A stretch of DNA of 64,000 nt, taken from positions 2,294,001 through 2,358,000 of the forward strand of contig NZ_CP040948.1 in NCBI RefSeq assembly GCF_006363955.1, given 5' to 3'. The notes beneath the pieces were generated by a model that ran no database searches, was not told the origin of the DNA, and worked only from the letters and a program-made list of their open reading frames with translations. Source of the stretch: Methylophilus medardicus. GTDB taxonomy: Bacteria > Pseudomonadota > Gammaproteobacteria > Burkholderiales > Methylophilaceae. Below, in pieces: positions 1 through 8,149 of this stretch (position 1 is its first letter; each line of letters starts with the position of its first letter). The position numbers and the translations under genes were made by a program.

Positions 1-1158
1 TTACAAAAGCAAGGCCGCCTTGCCGAAGCGGTCACCAGCTACCAACAAGGATTACGCATCCAGCCACAAGATGCACGCGGTCATTTCAACCTAGGGACGG
101 TGTTGCGCGATCAAGGACAATTGCAAGCAGCAGTGGCAAGTTATGAACGAGCGATTGCGCTCTTCCCCAACTATACCGATGCTTACAATAACCTAGGCGA
201 AACTTGGCGCGATCAGGGTGACATGACCAAAGCAGTCGGGTATTACCAAGCGGCCCTGCAACGGAATCCACAACATGCCGGTGCCAATTACAATATGGGC
301 GAGTTTTTATATTTGGCAAAGCGGTTTGAAGAAGCGATTCCTCACTTTCAGGCTTCGCAACTGGATGACTGGCAATCCAGAGTCTTGTATTGTCTGTATC
401 GTGGCGAAAAATTCGATGGCTTTAAGCAATTGCGCGACGAGATCATCAAGCAAGGACCTCATACCGCGCCATTTATTGCAACGCTTTCGACACACTACAG
501 CCTCAACCACGGCGAACCAGACCCTTATCAATTTTGTCCTGACGGCTTATCGTTTGTCTATCATCGCCCACTACCCGAACTCGCGCCAGGGAGCCCATTG
601 TTAGCTGAGCTGCTTTTGAACATTGCGCAAGCAGATATTGCTGAGCGTAAGCAGGCGCGCCTCACCAATGGTAAGCAATCTGCTGGCAATTTATTTAAAC
701 GCCCCGAAGCAGCTTTTAGAGCATTGGCCGACATAGTCAAACGCGAATTTCGACTGTATCAATTGCAATTTAAGGACGCTGAATGTGCGCTGATCACGCA
801 TTTTCCTGACACCCTAGAATTCACCAGCTCTTGGTACGTCAAGATGCAAAAAGGCGGCCATCTAGACGCCCACATTCATGAAATCGGCTGGCTGAGCGGT
901 GCAGTCTACCTAGCCATGCCAGAAACCGCTGACCCTCAAGAAGGGGCTTTTGAATATGGCACGCATGGCGATCAATACCCGCAATTGCAGCGCGAATTTC
1001 CGACCCGCTTCATTAAACCGGCGGTCGGCGATATTGTCTTGTTTCCTTCTTCACTGTTTCACCGAACCATTCCCTTTCATGCCGAAGCTGAGCGTATTTG
1101 TGTCGCATTTGACTTAAAACCTGCCGCACATCTCACCATGGCAAGAAGCCAATATTAA
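1..1158 (+). CDS. TPR protein with C-terminal putative 2OG-Fe(II) oxygenase domain (5' end outside window)
   Basis: The reading frame is open from base 1, so the gene begins upstream and the GTG at 100 is internal. The visible N-terminal third has tetratricopeptide repeats (A-Y/F-x-N-L-G and A-x-x-x-Y-x-x-A-L/I patterns, about 34 residues apart), a protein-protein interaction scaffold. The C-terminal 150 residues match the putative 2OG-Fe(II) oxygenase family: GGHLDAHIHEIGWLSGAVYL holds the first metal-binding histidines, and a later GD-IVLFPSSLFHRTIPF segment holds the distal histidine. This TPR plus dioxygenase fusion is a known architecture in proteobacteria, but its substrate is unknown. 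The stop is TAA at 1156-1158 and no terminator is obvious after it. Family call good; function inferred only. Confidence 0.8.
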   Translation, partial: LQKQGRLAEAVTSYQQGLRIQPQDARGHFNLGTVLRDQGQLQAAVASYERAIALFPNYTDAYNNLGETWRDQGDMTKAVGYYQAALQRNPQHAGANYNMGEFLYLAKRFEEAIPHFQASQLDDWQSRVLYCLYRGEKFDGFKQLRDEIIKQGPHTAPFIATLSTHYSLNHGEPDPYQFCPDGLSFVYHRPLPELAPGSPLLAELLLNIAQADIAERKQARLTNGKQSAGNLFKRPEAAFRALADIVKREFRLYQLQFKDAECALITHFPDTLEFTSSWYVKMQKGGHLDAHIHEIGWLSGAVYLAMPETADPQEGAFEYGTHGDQYPQLQREFPTRFIKPAVGDIVLFPSSLFHRTIPFHAEAERICVAFDLKPAAHLTMARSQY

Positions 1159-1398
1159 TCTGCGCCGCCACACAACGATGAGCCACTGGCCACGTGAAAC
1201 GGCTGGCTTATCAAACCGAAACAGAATTTATCAAAATGACTCATTTTGCTCGCCAACACGCAAGGTATGATAGATAGTACGCGATGGTTTTTGTGAAGCG
1301 CCTGAGGGCTGGGCACCACCAGTCAGGCCTGCACCCATAGTGCGCGACAGCGCGAGCGCGCCCCTCAGACCAACCCGTTGTGATGGAGTCAACTCATT

Positions 1399-1926
1399 AT
1401 GATTGCAGTGCGCCGGACATGTTTAATATTACCCCTGCTCGGCTTAGGCGCGGCCAGCCTCACGCAGGCGGGGACTGAACAAGTGCGCGAAACCAAGAGT
1501 GCGTTGCTGTTTAACCTGGCAACACTCAGCCAGGCGTCTAACCGCACAGCACAAGATACGTACGCCATTTGCGCCTTTGAGGAGGACATTGGCTACTTAA
1601 AAGCCACTACGCTCGAGTCACAAAAACTGCAAAATTTGCAGATTTTTTTGATTACATTGCGGGCACCTGCCGAGGCAAAACGCTGTAACCTATTGTATAT
1701 TCAGGACTACGTTGCACAAAAGCCGCTAGAATTGCAGCAAGCCATTCAGAAAGACGCGGTCCTGACCGTTGTATATGTGGGTAATTCATTTTCGGAATAC
1801 GGGCATGTGGAAATTAACGAGCAGGACAAACATTACCAGTTTGCACTGCACCTCTCATCGGCTAAACAGGCCGGCATTGTATTTGACACGCGTCTGATGT
1901 CACTGGCGACCAATATCATTCACTAA
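1399..1926 (+). CDS. YfiR/DUF4154-family periplasmic protein
   Basis: A 175-residue protein with an N-terminal signal peptide (hydrophobic run, cleavage near Leu-Thr-Gln-Ala-Gly). The body fits the DUF4154/YfiR pattern: K-S-A-L-L-F-N-L at the start, a central CNLLYI segment with the family cysteine, then AVLTVV, and near the end F-A-L-H-L-S-S-A-K-Q-A-G-I-V-F. In Pseudomonas aeruginosa, YfiR is the periplasmic inhibitor of the diguanylate cyclase YfiN. Here the next gene starts 6 bases after the stop and encodes a membrane GGDEF-EAL protein with a periplasmic domain, so a YfiR-YfiN-like sensor pair is likely. The third partner, the lipoprotein YfiB, is not seen in the window. Confidence 0.8.
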   Translation: MIAVRRTCLILPLLGLGAASLTQAGTEQVRETKSALLFNLATLSQASNRTAQDTYAICAFEEDIGYLKATTLESQKLQNLQIFLITLRAPAEAKRCNLLYIQDYVAQKPLELQQAIQKDAVLTVVYVGNSFSEYGHVEINEQDKHYQFALHLSSAKQAGIVFDTRLMSLATNIIH

Positions 1927-1932
1927 GTTTGT

Positions 1933-4008
1933 ATGCTAAGACTGCTCCCTCACCTCAAAATCGCCCATAAATTACTACTCACCGAGCTGGTGATGACTTT
2001 AAGTATGCTGTTGGTATTTATTGTCATTGCGTTTGGTAGCCACTACCACAACCTACGCTCACACTTGGTTCGGGACATTCTGGTACAAATGAACGTCGTG
2101 GCTAATGCGATTGGGCCCGCCGTGATGTTTGGTGAAGTGAGTTCAGCGGCCAAGACCTTAGAGCCGCTGACCGATAATCAGAATATCCGCAGCATCGTCA
2201 TCTACGACCAGAAAAGACACCCGATACAAAGCCTGCATCCCGAACACCCCAAAAATCCGGCGGTCTGGCAATGGCTGTATCCCTATTTTAGTGACATGGA
2301 CGTGACCACGCCAATCGTGGTGAACGAAAAGAACGTCGGCACTTTGCATGCAACCATCAAACAAGAGCAGATTGTGGATGTATTGATTGGCTTTGCTTGG
2401 TCTAATGCCATTGCGGTCTTGGCGGCAGCGCTGGTGGGCTGCCTGATCATGTGGCGACTCAATCGCAATATCGTTGACCCGATTCATGCCTTACAAAGCT
2501 TTGTCAGCAAAATTACGCGCAATCATCATTACGACCAGCGCATCCAAATTACCAGTGAGGATGAAATTGGGATGCTGAGCCATGATATTAACAATATGCT
2601 CGAAAGCATTCGCCAACGCGACGACCAGCTACAAGCCGAATTAGATCATCGCAAGGTGATTGAGGAAAAACTGCAGTTCTTGGCGCATTACGATAAAAAC
2701 ACGCAATTGCTGAATCGTCATGCGTTTGAAGAGGCCATTACGCGCAAAATCACTGCAGCCCCAGATGACCGCCAACATGTTTATTTACTATTGTTGGATT
2801 TGGATCGCTTTAAAATCGTTAACGATGCCTTCGGCCACAATACTGGCGACAAATTGTTATTGCAAGTGGCGCATCGTTTACGCGGCAACCTGTCGCAAGA
2901 AGACGCTATCTTTCGCTTAGGTGGCGATGAATTCGCCATTTTGCTCGAAGCCCCGGGGCGCAACCTGATTGAGCAAGTGTGTAAACGAATCATTCAAACC
3001 ATTTCTGCCCAATTTATTGTTGAGGATCATGAAATCCACATTGGTGTCAGCATCGGTATTGCCCTATTACGGTCTGGCTTTGACTCTAAAACCGAAGTGA
3101 TGAAAAACGCGGATATTGCCCTGTATCAGGCCAAGGATGCTGGGCGTAATACCTTCCGCTTTTATAGCGAATCAGATGAAGCCAACACTTCCGAGCTACG
3201 CAATCTTCGTGAAGAGCTGCATTTTGCGCAGCAAAATCAACAACTTGAGTTATTTTATCAACCCATTATTCATACCCAACATTTAAAAACCATCGGCTTT
3301 GAGGCACTGCTCCGATGGCGGCATCCCACCAAGGGCTTGCTGACGCCAGACCAGTTTATCCACCTAGCGGAAGGCTCTGGCCTCATTATTAGCATTGGCG
3401 CTTGGGTCATCCATCAATCGCTCAAACAATTAGCCATGTGGCAGGACATGTTTGACCAGGATCTGTTTATGAATGTGAACATTTCTTCGCGCCAACTAGA
3501 TGATGACAGCCTGTCGGACACCATTAGGCATGCGCTGGACTATTATCATGTGTCGCCGCGCACACTCAACCTCGAAATCACAGAGTCCATGGTGATGCGT
3601 AATATTGAGTCGGCGAAACAAATCCTATATTCGCTCAAGCAGTTGGGCATCGGTATCGCTATCGATGACTTTGGCATTGGCCACTCCTCCATGAATTACC
3701 TCAAGCAGCTACCAGTGGATATCCTTAAAATTGACAAGCAGTTTACGGCCGGCATTCCACAAGACAAGGTGGATATTGCCATCGTCGACGCGCTGGTGGC
3801 ACTAGCCGTCAGCCTCAACCTCAAAGTGGTTGCCGAAGGGGTAGAAAGTGCAATCCAGTTTGAATATCTGCAATATAAACTCTGCCATCATGTGCAAGGC
3901 TATTTATTTAGCGCGGCTTTGTCAGCCAGCCAGACCACCACTTTTATGGCCGATTTTCCAGAAAGTATTCCAGCTGTTTTTCGTAAAATAGCCGCATCAG
4001 AGGCCTAA
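1933..4008 (+). CDS. Membrane GGDEF-EAL protein with periplasmic sensor and HAMP domain (YfiN-like)
   Basis: A 691-residue inner-membrane c-di-GMP enzyme. Order: transmembrane helix about 14-38, periplasmic domain 39-150, second helix about 151-175, HAMP about 175-228, short coiled coil, GGDEF domain with intact RLGGDEF at 328-334, EAL domain with EALLRW at 457-462. The EAL residues needed for hydrolysis are visible (VNISS, EITES, IDDFG, KID, AEGVE), so both activities look possible. The product-inhibition I-site (RxxD before GGDEF) is absent: the arginine position is serine (SQED). The start is only 6 bases after the YfiR-like gene and lacks a clear ribosome binding site, suggesting translational coupling. 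The YfiR-like protein is the probable periplasmic regulator. Confidence 0.88.
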   Translation: MLRLLPHLKIAHKLLLTELVMTLSMLLVFIVIAFGSHYHNLRSHLVRDILVQMNVVANAIGPAVMFGEVSSAAKTLEPLTDNQNIRSIVIYDQKRHPIQSLHPEHPKNPAVWQWLYPYFSDMDVTTPIVVNEKNVGTLHATIKQEQIVDVLIGFAWSNAIAVLAAALVGCLIMWRLNRNIVDPIHALQSFVSKITRNHHYDQRIQITSEDEIGMLSHDINNMLESIRQRDDQLQAELDHRKVIEEKLQFLAHYDKNTQLLNRHAFEEAITRKITAAPDDRQHVYLLLLDLDRFKIVNDAFGHNTGDKLLLQVAHRLRGNLSQEDAIFRLGGDEFAILLEAPGRNLIEQVCKRIIQTISAQFIVEDHEIHIGVSIGIALLRSGFDSKTEVMKNADIALYQAKDAGRNTFRFYSESDEANTSELRNLREELHFAQQNQQLELFYQPIIHTQHLKTIGFEALLRWRHPTKGLLTPDQFIHLAEGSGLIISIGAWVIHQSLKQLAMWQDMFDQDLFMNVNISSRQLDDDSLSDTIRHALDYYHVSPRTLNLEITESMVMRNIESAKQILYSLKQLGIGIAIDDFGIGHSSMNYLKQLPVDILKIDKQFTAGIPQDKVDIAIVDALVALAVSLNLKVVAEGVESAIQFEYLQYKLCHHVQGYLFSAALSASQTTTFMADFPESIPAVFRKIAASEA

Positions 4009-4107
4009 AAAATAAGCTGCTTGTGCCTCACACAGCGAGATTCATCAGTAAAGTAAATGCAAATAATGTAAAATAAAACTAATAATAAAGAGCCATCAGG
4101 GGAATTC

Positions 4108-5367
4108 ATGCCACAGCGCAAACCATCGTTTTTACTCGTAGGAATCGTTTTTTCTCTCTATCAACACCATAGCCAAGCCGCCGGGTTTGCCTTGTTTGAA
4201 CAAGGCGCCAGTGGGTTGGGCAATGCCTATGCAGGGGCCTCAGCCATTGCAGAAGACGCGAGCACCATCTTTTTCAATCCTGCAGGGATGACTTATCTTG
4301 AGGGCAGGCAAATACTGGGCGCGCTGCATTTGATTAAAACAACCGGCGACTTTGACAATCAAAACACAAGTATTGTAGGCACTGAGGGCGGCAACTTTGG
4401 CAGCTTGGCTGCCATCCCTAACTTTTACTACAAGCAAGACATCAACGAGCAACTCAAAATAGGCATCGGCGTGGGCACGCCTTTTGGCCTCAAAACCGAA
4501 TACGACAAGGGCTGGCTGGGCCGTTTTCAAGCCATTAAATCAGAACTTAAAACCGTCAACATCAACCCATCGCTGGCCTGGAAACTCAATGATCAGTGGT
4601 CATTCGGCTTTGGTCTCTCCGCCATGTGGGCGCAGGCCGAACTCACCAGCGCAGTCAACTTGGTAACAGCAGAATCCTCTGTGGTCAATAAAGGCAAAGA
4701 TTGGGGCTTTGGTTATAACCTGGGCGCGATCTATCAAGTCACTCCAGATACCCGACTCGGCTTGGCCTTTCGCTCAAAAGTGGCGCAACACCTCAAAGGC
4801 GATGTGCGCTCACCGTTCACCGGCTTGAATAGCTTTCCTGGCAGGACTTTAAACACCGACATTACTGCCGACTTGACCTTGCCCGAGACGCTCTCCTTGA
4901 GCAGCTTTAGTCGGTTGGACGAGCACTGGGAATTACTCACAGACGTAACTTGGACGCGCTGGAGCCAGTTTAAGGAACTTACCATCGCCCGCGACAATGG
5001 TTCAAATACCGTGGTTGGCTCAACGCAAGAGCACTGGAACAATACGTTGCGTTACTCGGTTGGCGTCAACTATCGTTACACCGACAGTCTTAAATTACGC
5101 AGCGGGATGGCCTATGATGAAGAAGCCATCGACAACAATCATCGGACTGGCCGCATTCCGGGTAATGACCGGATTTGGCTCTCGTTAGGGGCGAGCTGGC
5201 AATATAGTCCGCAGACTACGTTTGATGTCGGTTATGCACATCTTTTTATCAAAGAAGCCAGCATTTACGATGATCAGCGGACACCCACACCCGGTAAAGG
5301 CTTAATCGACGGCAAATACGACGGTAGCGCTGATATTCTCAGCATGCAGTTCACCCATCAGTTTTAA
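4108..5367 (+). CDS. OmpP1/FadL-family outer-membrane transporter
   Basis: A 419-residue protein with a signal peptide ending near SQAAG. The mature N-terminus F-A-L-F-E-Q-G-A-S-G-L-G-N-A-Y-A-G and the following D-A-S-T-I-F-F-N-P-A-G-M are the hallmark of FadL/TodX-type hydrophobic-substrate channels, including the NPAG turn. The C-terminus ends in phenylalanine, as expected for a Bam-inserted beta-barrel. It would carry long-chain fatty acids or other hydrophobic compounds across the outer membrane; the substrate cannot be read from sequence. The start is ATG 4108 with AGGGG seven bases upstream. A strong terminator follows, so it is a single-gene unit. Confidence 0.9.
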   Translation: MPQRKPSFLLVGIVFSLYQHHSQAAGFALFEQGASGLGNAYAGASAIAEDASTIFFNPAGMTYLEGRQILGALHLIKTTGDFDNQNTSIVGTEGGNFGSLAAIPNFYYKQDINEQLKIGIGVGTPFGLKTEYDKGWLGRFQAIKSELKTVNINPSLAWKLNDQWSFGFGLSAMWAQAELTSAVNLVTAESSVVNKGKDWGFGYNLGAIYQVTPDTRLGLAFRSKVAQHLKGDVRSPFTGLNSFPGRTLNTDITADLTLPETLSLSSFSRLDEHWELLTDVTWTRWSQFKELTIARDNGSNTVVGSTQEHWNNTLRYSVGVNYRYTDSLKLRSGMAYDEEAIDNNHRTGRIPGNDRIWLSLGASWQYSPQTTFDVGYAHLFIKEASIYDDQRTPTPGKGLIDGKYDGSADILSMQFTHQF

Positions 5368-5403
5368 TGTCTTAGCCGCCAAAGGTTTGCGCCCTACATC
5401 CGC

Positions 5404-5434
5404 ACCGTGATCGTATTTGCATCACGGTTTTTTT
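5404..5434 (+). terminator. Rho-independent terminator after the FadL-type gene
   Basis: An 8-bp stem, ACCGTGAT / ATCACGGT, with a 9-base loop is followed by a run of seven T. It lies 36 bases after the stop of the FadL-family gene. Confidence 0.85.
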
Positions 5435-5565
5435 ACGGCCATCTCCCTGAAAATAAAGCCTTTTTTCGGGTGTAAGCTTCACGTAAGCCGCTTGTCACGC
5501 AACGTTCATATTCAGATCCGACAATGCCCTGTCTTGAAACGAACCACAGAGCGCTTTAAAGGATC

Positions 5566-7041
5566 ATGATGCACCCTAAACACTTTTTCAAACTCGCGTT
5601 GCTACCATTAGCGTTAACGCAGGCACTAGCAGCGCAAGCGCAAGATACACTTTCCCCATCGACCGCTACTTCGCAAGAGGCCCCAAACTTGTTGTCGCGC
5701 TTTATGAATGACGACAATCCGTTTCGAGTCAATTTTGACCTCGCTGACCACCCTGCCTATTTTCAGGTCTATGGTCTGGTAGATATTGGTCTTTCCCACA
5801 TCAATCACTCGTTGCCTGAGAACTACGAGTTAGCGAATAACTTTTATCCTTATGCCGGGGCAAAAAAGACCAGCAGAACCACTGCCAGAACGAATTGGGT
5901 GAATGGTGGCTGGCAAGGCTCACGCCTGGGTTTTAAAGGCGAAGTCGACAAATTGCAAGTGTGGGATCACAACTTTAAATTCATTTATCAGCTTGAAGCC
6001 GGCTTTAACACGCTGGATATGAAATTGCATGATGCCGCACAAACGCTCGCGGATAACTCTGGTACCAATGCTAACGCTAGCGTCAGTGCAAACTCCTCGA
6101 TGAACGGTGAGTTGTTTACGCGGCAAGCGTGGGCAGGGATAGATGGTGGAACTTTGGGTAAGCTGACCTACGGTACGCAGTACAATCCATTCTTCGAGAT
6201 TACCGTCACTTATGATCCGAACGGTAAGGCAGACAGCTTTTCACCTTTAGGTGAGAGTGGTACGGTGGGCGGAGGCGGAGGCGTCTCTGAAAACTCGCGC
6301 ATGAAGAACTCACTCAAGTATGCCAACGTTTACGAACTGGAGAGTCATGACAAAATCAATTATGCCGTGATCAATCAGTTCGGCAACTCGGCAGGGACTT
6401 CGCATGGTAATGGCTACACCACCCAACTTGGCTACGAGAGTACGGCGTTCGGCGTGCAATTGGCTTATGATCGATTTTTCGACTCGGTGAAGTCTGGCAG
6501 CGCCGCACCTGGCAACCCGTTAGCGAATGACACGATTGCGGTGTCCTTGTATAACACGCAAGCCATTTTGCTCGCCGGCAGATGGTTACCCAGCAAAGAC
6601 CTGAAAATCATTGGCGGCATGGAGTGGTACCAATTACAACCCTCATCCTCCCCAACCATTGGTTACAATCATATTTATGATCAAACCGTATTTGGCGGGG
6701 TGGCAAGCTCGGCATTGAAACCAGGTTTTAAGCAGGATAATTATGTGTACTACCTAGGTGCGAATTTTGATTTTGCGCAACGGGTCCCCGCACTCAATGG
6801 CCTGACCAGCTCGATTGGGTATTACCTGACCAAGGCAGATGCGATTGAAGGCCCAACGGTGTCAACGAACTCGCAGGGCAAAATCGACACGTGGACCGCG
6901 ATGGTGGATTACAAACTGAATAAGCGTTTCGATACCTACCTTGCGTATACGACTAACCATTTTTCTGGCGATAAATATCCCAGTGCCTCAAACTATACGC
7001 ATGTGACCAGCTACGGGGCCGGTTTACGTATGAAGTTTTAA
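5566..7041 (+). CDS. Gram-negative (betaproteobacterial-type) porin
   Basis: A 491-residue outer-membrane protein with a signal peptide ending near LAAQAQ. The segment YFQVYGLVDIGLSH, then SRLGFKGEVD and FTRQAWAGIDGGTLGKLTYG, is typical of the trimeric general porins of betaproteobacteria (Porin_4/OmpC-like), and the chain ends in MKF with the terminal phenylalanine. Length is longer than the usual 350-400 residues; the extra residues include an N-terminal segment before the first strand and a loop with GGGGG near residue 240. It would be a diffusion channel for small solutes. It stands alone, with a terminator on either side. Confidence 0.85.
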   Translation: MMHPKHFFKLALLPLALTQALAAQAQDTLSPSTATSQEAPNLLSRFMNDDNPFRVNFDLADHPAYFQVYGLVDIGLSHINHSLPENYELANNFYPYAGAKKTSRTTARTNWVNGGWQGSRLGFKGEVDKLQVWDHNFKFIYQLEAGFNTLDMKLHDAAQTLADNSGTNANASVSANSSMNGELFTRQAWAGIDGGTLGKLTYGTQYNPFFEITVTYDPNGKADSFSPLGESGTVGGGGGVSENSRMKNSLKYANVYELESHDKINYAVINQFGNSAGTSHGNGYTTQLGYESTAFGVQLAYDRFFDSVKSGSAAPGNPLANDTIAVSLYNTQAILLAGRWLPSKDLKIIGGMEWYQLQPSSSPTIGYNHIYDQTVFGGVASSALKPGFKQDNYVYYLGANFDFAQRVPALNGLTSSIGYYLTKADAIEGPTVSTNSQGKIDTWTAMVDYKLNKRFDTYLAYTTNHFSGDKYPSASNYTHVTSYGAGLRMKF

Positions 7042-7056
7042 CAGCAAGCATAAAAC

Positions 7057-7091
7057 AAAAAAGACTCAAGCATTTGCTTGAGTCTTTTTTT
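7057..7091. terminator. Bidirectional terminator between convergent genes
   Basis: The stem AAGACTCAAGC / GCTTGAGTCTT is flanked by A6 on the left and T7 on the right, so it can stop transcription from both the porin gene and the convergent PEP-CTERM gene. The stem resembles the repeated hairpin at 32446, 35424, 39405 and 42685, but its loop differs. Confidence 0.85.
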
Positions 7092-7105
7092 ATTCTGCGG
7101 CCAGA

Positions 7106-8032
7106 TCAGGCAAGCGTTTGACGTCTGCGGACCAACCAACCCATCACACCCAAGCCCATTAACAACATGGCATAAGATTCTGGTTCAGGCACTGGTGTGA
7201 CCACTAAACCGGTAATCTCGGTCGGTTTAAACATGCCTTTTACATTCACTTGCGTGTTGGTGTTCCAGCTGTTGGCAATCACGTTACCGTTAATCGCAGC
7301 ATATCCGCCGGTAATGTTGGCCAGTGGCGCAAGGATTGTACCGGTTGCACCAGAGCCTGTGCTCAATGCAGTCGCTTGGTAAAAGTTATAGACGACATTA
7401 AAGCCATAGCTGCCAAAGTCAGTCCCCGTGCCGCCATTAAAGCTTAAGCCATTACCAGAAATATTCAGAATAATGGTTTGGCCATTTGAAAAGCCACTGA
7501 AGGTCGTGTTGTTTCTGCTGTTAAACAAACTGCCATCAATATCAAAAATCTGTACATCTGTATTGTTGCTGGCAGTCAGTTGCAGGCCACTAAATTGATA
7601 AGTAGCTGTACCGGTGTTGCTTAGCAGATTGAGGTCGCTAGACAGGTTAGACAGATAAGTGCGTTCGTTGCTGAAATTGATCGGCTGGCTATTGGTATAC
7701 GCCCCAGTAAAACCAAAGCTGGACGTATTGCGCGTGCCGCCGACGTCAATATTGCCGTTTTTTACACTGCCGTTGGTGTAGCTGAGGTTGTTGCCAACCA
7801 CCAGCGCATTCCCCGCGACCGGTTGATTGAGCTCATTCACCGAGTAACCGGTGGCGGTAAAGTTGCCGCCTGCCGCTACCGCACCCTCCACATCACTATT
7901 GCTACTGATGAAGTCATTGAATACAAATACATTAAATTTGCCAGCGACGCCAAAGTCCAGCACGTCCGCTGAGGCAGCGACGCTATGCACTGCCAGTGCC
8001 GCAACGATGAATCCTTTTGCTATGTTACGCAT
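7106..8032 (-). CDS. Choice-of-anchor A family PEP-CTERM protein
   Basis: A 308-residue secreted protein with a signal peptide (cleavage near ASADV). The body has the choice-of-anchor A pattern: FNVFVFNDF, S-D-V-E-G-A-V-A-A-G-G-N-F and LVVGNNL near the start, then repeated G/N/T-rich strands. The C-terminus has a PEP-CTERM sorting tag: VPEPESYAMLLMGLGVMGW followed by VRRRQ. PEP-CTERM proteins are processed by exosortase, usually in organisms that make extracellular polysaccharide; none is in this window. Role probably adhesive or matrix-associated; that part is inferred from the family. Start ATG 8032 has only a weak upstream purine run. Confidence 0.88.
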   Translation of the reverse strand: MRNIAKGFIVAALAVHSVAASADVLDFGVAGKFNVFVFNDFISSNSDVEGAVAAGGNFTATGYSVNELNQPVAGNALVVGNNLSYTNGSVKNGNIDVGGTRNTSSFGFTGAYTNSQPINFSNERTYLSNLSSDLNLLSNTGTATYQFSGLQLTASNNTDVQIFDIDGSLFNSRNNTTFSGFSNGQTIILNISGNGLSFNGGTGTDFGSYGFNVVYNFYQATALSTGSGATGTILAPLANITGGYAAINGNVIANSWNTNTQVNVKGMFKPTEITGLVVTPVPEPESYAMLLMGLGVMGWLVRRRQTLA

Positions 8033-8149
8033 ATATGTACACCCTTGAGTATGTTGAATTTTCCATCATCATAAATTGTATTTAATGAAACACTAAGGGG
8101 TTTATAACACTTTTACTTAGGACTTCGGTATAGCCCATTCAGGCCACCC

